From NCBI RefSeq assembly GCF_021347895.1, contig NC_067131.1, forward strand, positions 7,344,653 through 7,408,652: DNA of 64,000 nt, read 5' to 3'. Made by a program: the position numbers and the translations under genes. This DNA is from Acanthochromis polyacanthus (taxonomy: Eukaryota; Chordata; Actinopteri; Pomacentridae). Below the pieces are notes generated by a model. It saw only the letters and a program-made list of their open reading frames with translations, had not been told where the DNA came from and made no database searches. Below, in pieces: positions 60,601 to 64,000 of this stretch; position 1 is the first letter of the stretch, and each line of letters opens with the position of its first letter.

Positions 60601-63600
60601 GAAAAAAGAAATGTAGTGACAGCAGAATGAGGGGGGAAAAGTGTCAGAAAAAGCCTGAACCCTTTATGGCACCTCAGAGACACTTTTTTTTGGTGTTTTC
60701 CAGCTCTAATCAGTTTCGCAAAGTGGTGCAATTTTCACCTTGTCTCTCGTTTTCTCCCTTACATCAAAAAAAAAAAAAAACACTACAGGATAATCCACAC
60801 AGCATTCAAGGGTTATCCTAAAGTGAGAGCCTGTCGCCATGGTAACAGCAGCAGGTGGAAATGCAGCCAGGCAAAGCAGCCGGGGTGGCAATAGAGTATC
60901 AGTCAGGGCTGAGAGGCAGACCAGTCAAGTTGCCGCGTCTCCCGAGGAAGCAGAGAAGAGGCCGGGGTGGTGCTAGACTCACTTTACTGTGCCAATGTCA
61001 ATTACTGACTGTGTCAACATTGCCATACAGTCAGAGGGATGGCTGATGTGTGTGTTTGCATGAGTATGTGTGTGTGTCTTGTGGGGGAATGTGACAGATG
61101 ATCATTTGTTTTGCCTTCATACATAGACGGAGAGGTGGAGAGAAGTCACACCGGTCCTGGTGTTTTGGGTGTGAAGACGTGGCAGGCACCTGATCAAGGC
61201 TCTCGCATTATTAAACAGGTAACTGATAACAGCATTTTAACATTTAGCGCTGCATAAACCAGGAGGCAGCTTTGCAAAAGTAGAATATTACGATGGTTAT
61301 CAGCGGGTGTCTGTGTGCATAGTCTCCCTGTATGGACAAAGAGGTGAAATTGGGTCTTATAATCCTCATGTTGTGGTTATATTACTAATGCTTAGCAAGT
61401 ATCTGCAGCTAATAACAATGACAGATTTAGTGTTTCAGTGCTGGCTTGGTTCAATGCTGGACATATCAGGGGCCTCATATATCACCACTGAGTTGCTAAA
61501 AGGTCTGAAGTTCCTCCTGCATTAATTTATTTGGGTTTTTTAATACTTGCTTCTTAGACTCCCACACAATGTGACCCTTATTTCTTAAGTTTAATCTGCT
61601 AAATAAATATAATTTATGTTAGAAGTGACTCCTTTTAAGGGAAGAACCATAAAATATGATTTTGGAATTTGAGTGTGGGGGAAAAAAACATAGTCTTTGG
61701 AACCTGAAAGAAAAAACTACAGGTCAGCACCTCTATAAACAGTGCTGCTTTGGAACACTGAAGTAAAAGAAATTACATTACTTTCGCCTTGCAGCAAGAA
61801 GATTCCCGGTTCAAATCCCGGCCTGAGCCTGGGATCTTTCTGCATGAAGTTTGCATGTTCTCCCTGTGCATGCGTGGGTTTTCTCCGGGTGCTCCGGCTG
61901 AGGTTAATTGATCACTCTAAATTGCCCGTAGGTGTGAATGTGAGTGTAATTGTTTATCTATATATGTAGCCCTGCGACAGACTGGCGACCTGTCCAGGGT
62001 GTCCCCTGCCTTCGGCCGAGTCAGCTGGGATAGACTCCAGCCCTCCCCACGACCCTAGTGAGGATAAAGCGGTGTATAGAGAATGGATGGATGGAACACA
62101 AAGACAGCTTCTTTGCTTTGTGGGTCATCATAAATGTCTGTTTGCTCTTTAAAATGGGTTCTCTATATATTGCAAATTGCCTATAGCACTGCAAAATGAA
62201 CCATTTTGAAGCAAATGTAATCTATAATGCCTACAAGCATAATTGCTATTATCTAATATCATAACTTTAAGTTACTTAGTCTATAGATAGATATGAATTT
62301 GATCTGAAATAAATATGAAGGTAACTTTTTTGTAGGACATGTTTTTTGATACAGCTTTCAACTACAAGGTGAGCAAAATTACAGTCAGAGTTCTGTCAAA
62401 ACACATTCCCAAAAGGACAGTACAATGTCTAAATCTCATACTTTTCTAAGAAATGGTTACTCCTTTGGTTTACACCGCACTCATGTACGAGGCATCAGGG
62501 AGGTATGCCACATCATAAACCTGCTGGCGTTTTGTACAGGGACATATCAGTGTTTCTCCATGCTCCATAAACACCATCAGAGTGTCTCTCTAGCCCGAGG
62601 ACCAGAATCGTTGCTTTTTGCCTCTCAGTTTCTATTGAGGATAGAGTCTCATTGTTATTCTGTGAGGGATAAGTCACGCTGTGTGCTGGCTTTGCCTGCT
62701 GCTGCTTCCATTGCTACTGGGGCATTCACTGTGTCAAGCATGGGGAGAGTCATCTGACTAAAGAACAAACAGCAGAGCCCTGAAGACAGACAAGACAGCT
62801 GACCTGCTGTTGAAATGTAGTATTAGAGAATGTCATATTGTCAGTATCTCATGTCACACTGAATTAGGTTATGCTCCACATTCTGCATTTGCCACTTGCA
62901 AATAGCCGCCTAAATTGGCAAGATGAACACACAGCATCTGCTTTACTGTGTTGATCGATGACAAAACATTAATCATAAGACATTAGCGACAACAGCAGGG
63001 TAGGATGGGGTTTCCATGCATAATTAAGGATCTCTTTTATCCACACGCTGTAGGTTCCAGAAAAACCGAGCTTTCCCTCTAATGAAGGGGACAGACCTGT
63101 GGGCTGGCAAGCTCTGCGGAGAGGCTGGAATATCAACAGGGTGTCAACTTTCCCTGGAGGCAGTAAGTCCAAAGAGCTCCCCACAGGGACCAACTCAGAC
63201 CCCAACGGGAAGTCCCCTCTGATGAAAACAACCAGCATAGAGCCCCCGAAGCATTCTCCTCCACATCACACAACTTCTGCTGATCCCTACAGACCACACA
63301 CTCCACTACAAGGCACAAACACCAACGAAACATACAAGTCACACACTCCTTTGCAAAGGACGAGCGGCGTTCAGCCCATAAAGGCAACAACCCCGCTGTG
63401 TGGAACAAACAGAAGCACACAGCCTTCACACATACAGACGAGCTCCGCTGTGACTACGCTCATCCCTCAGAACAAAGCTGGCTTCTCCTCCATCACCATC
63501 TCCTCCAGGAAAGTGAGCAGATCAACCAGTCTGCCTGGCTCCAACAACTGTAGTCTACCTAGTTCCAACATGGATCCAAACTCCAGGCAGGTAACAGTGC

Positions 63601-64000
63601 AAAGGAAAGCCACTATAGTCAAAGTTACAGAGAAAAGGGTGATGTCCAGTCCTGTCCCAAGCACAGAAATGACAGGGACTCCACCGACTAGCCACGGTTT
63701 GGACACTGTGGTCCACAGAAGAAAGGCCACCATTATCAAAGTGACAGAGCACAGGGAAAGCTACGGTCCAACTAAAGGAGGCTCCAGGCACCCAGAGTAT
63801 AGACACAGCTACACTGAGGGGCTGTATAAGGACAACAGCACATGGAATCAGGGAAACCATGAACAAAACAACACAGCAGCTTCCTATAGCCATCCGAATT
63901 CCAAAGCAAACTCAGCCGCAGCACCAAACACATTCACTTCAGATCCAGGGAAAAACGGTGCACTGCACAGATCCACGCTGAGTCTTTTTGTGAGCAACCC
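57074..64000 (+). CDS. c10orf90: C10orf90 (FATS)-like gene, partial at the right edge, 4 exons visible
   Basis: Four exons join in frame: 57074-57661, 58772-58835, 61127-61218 and 63054-64000 (open at the edge), giving at least 563 residues. The protein is Ser/Pro/Arg-rich and probably mostly disordered. Visible blocks are SYWESLVSEGE, RPQSAIEGGQLDSWLEHLQ, VKIGWLPVQRRVMVADA near residue 180, and later a pair of A-T-I-[VI]-K-V-T-E repeats. Mammalian C10orf90 (fragile-site-associated tumour suppressor, p53/p21 stabilisation, C-terminal ALMS motif) lies next to DOCK1 and diverges from it, as here. The ALMS motif would be in later exons outside the window. An in-frame TGA at 57032 limits upstream extension of exon 1 without splicing. 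The assignment rests on synteny plus motifs recalled from memory, so another uncharacterised neighbour remains possible. Confidence 0.62.
57662..58771 (+). other. c10orf90-like intron A
   Basis: 1.1 kb. Open frames near 57988-58303 do not match the phase of the flanking exons. No repeat recognised. Confidence 0.65.
58772..58835 (+). CDS. c10orf90: c10orf90-like exon B (21 codons)
   Basis: Encodes VKLKQPITPTFQKNKTTPKT then Q. It has a good acceptor (ACTTCTTGCAG), the donor GTATGC, and incoming phase 0 and outgoing phase 1, matching both neighbours. Confidence 0.65.
58836..61126 (+). other. c10orf90-like intron B
   Basis: 2.3 kb. A GACT run (59260-59275) and an A15 run near 60766. Nothing else recognised. 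Confidence 0.65.
61127..61218 (+). CDS. c10orf90: c10orf90-like exon C (31 codons)
   Basis: Encodes DGEVERSHTGPGVLGVKTWQ then APDQGSRIIKQ. The acceptor is CATACATAG and the donor GTAACT. It restores phase 0. The codons are balanced and there is no stop in the chosen frame. Confidence 0.65.
61219..63053 (+). other. c10orf90-like intron C
   Basis: 1.8 kb carrying the SINE at 61779-62095. Confidence 0.65.
61779..62095 (+). repeat. tRNA-related SINE with GGAT tail
   Basis: Contains a pol III B-box-like GGTTCAAATCC (61808-61818), then the common fish repeat body (TTTGCATGTTCTCCCTGTGC, GACTGGCGACCTGTCCAGGG, TGGGATAGACTCCAGCCC), and ends in GAATGGATGGATGG. The 5' end (A-box part) seems truncated. 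A CCTCCCACAG-like internal section expected after CTCCGGCT is missing. It lies in intron C of the c10orf90-like gene. Confidence 0.8.
63054..64000 (+). CDS. c10orf90: c10orf90-like exon D, large, runs off the window
   Basis: After the acceptor CGCTGTAG a single frame stays open for 947 bases (315 codons). It begins VPEKPSFPSNEGDRPVGWQA. The composition is rich in Ser, Thr, Pro, Lys and His. Two related repeats, QRKATIVKVTEKR near 63600 and HRRKATIIKVTEHRESYG near 63717, resemble what I recall of C10orf90. No donor or stop appears before base 64000. Confidence 0.72.

Noticed and set aside
61800..61830. tRNA gene at the B-box
   Set aside because: There is no A-box and no cloverleaf, and the sequence continues into a SINE body.

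Overview
The window is vertebrate nuclear DNA, almost certainly from a teleost fish. The evidence is small coding exons with GT-AG splice sites, kilobase introns full of CA, TG, AT and CACG microsatellites, an intact 1.6-kb Tc1-like transposon of the fish type, a hAT-like element, and a tRNA-related SINE with a GGAT-type tail. I cannot name the species. Nothing bacterial is present: there are no operons, CRISPR arrays or ribosome binding sites.

Layout. (1) Bases 3561-52852, minus strand: the first 18 coding exons of dock1 (DOCK180), a Rac guanine-nucleotide exchange factor. The reading phase closes exactly across all 17 introns in the window, giving 635 codons plus one base. This covers the SH3 domain, the helical region and nearly all of the DHR-1 (phosphoinositide-binding) domain. 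The DHR-2 exchange domain lies beyond the left edge, so bases 1-3560 are intron 18. Intron 1 spans 25.7 kb (27103-52809) and carries most of the mobile DNA. (2) Bases 52853 to about 57070: the dock1 leader with an upstream ORF, then an AT-rich intergenic region with diverged tandem duplications. (3) Bases 57074-64000, plus strand: a divergent gene that I assign to C10orf90 (FATS) with moderate confidence. The assignment rests on position next to DOCK1 in opposite orientation, as in human, and on a Ser/Pro-rich, low-complexity protein with two repeated A-T-I-[VI]-K-V-T-E motifs. Four exons are visible. The last one is open to the right edge and begins at a splice acceptor with no stop before base 64000.

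Mobile and repeated DNA. There is a full-length Tc1-like element with an uninterrupted DDE transposase (39620-41255). An 834-bp hAT-like element (34225-35058) carries 35 bases identical, as I recall them, to the 5' end of 18S rRNA. A decayed Tc1-like copy sits in dock1 intron 7. Intron 9 holds a short inverted-repeat element between two alternating purine-pyrimidine microsatellites. At least two unnamed dispersed families recur in dock1 introns. Intron 3 of the right-hand gene contains a SINE.

The two genes are not known to share a pathway. Their link here is positional: they diverge from a roughly 4-kb intergenic space. I found no evidence of a new multi-gene system. The most unusual object is the rRNA-bearing hAT-like element.
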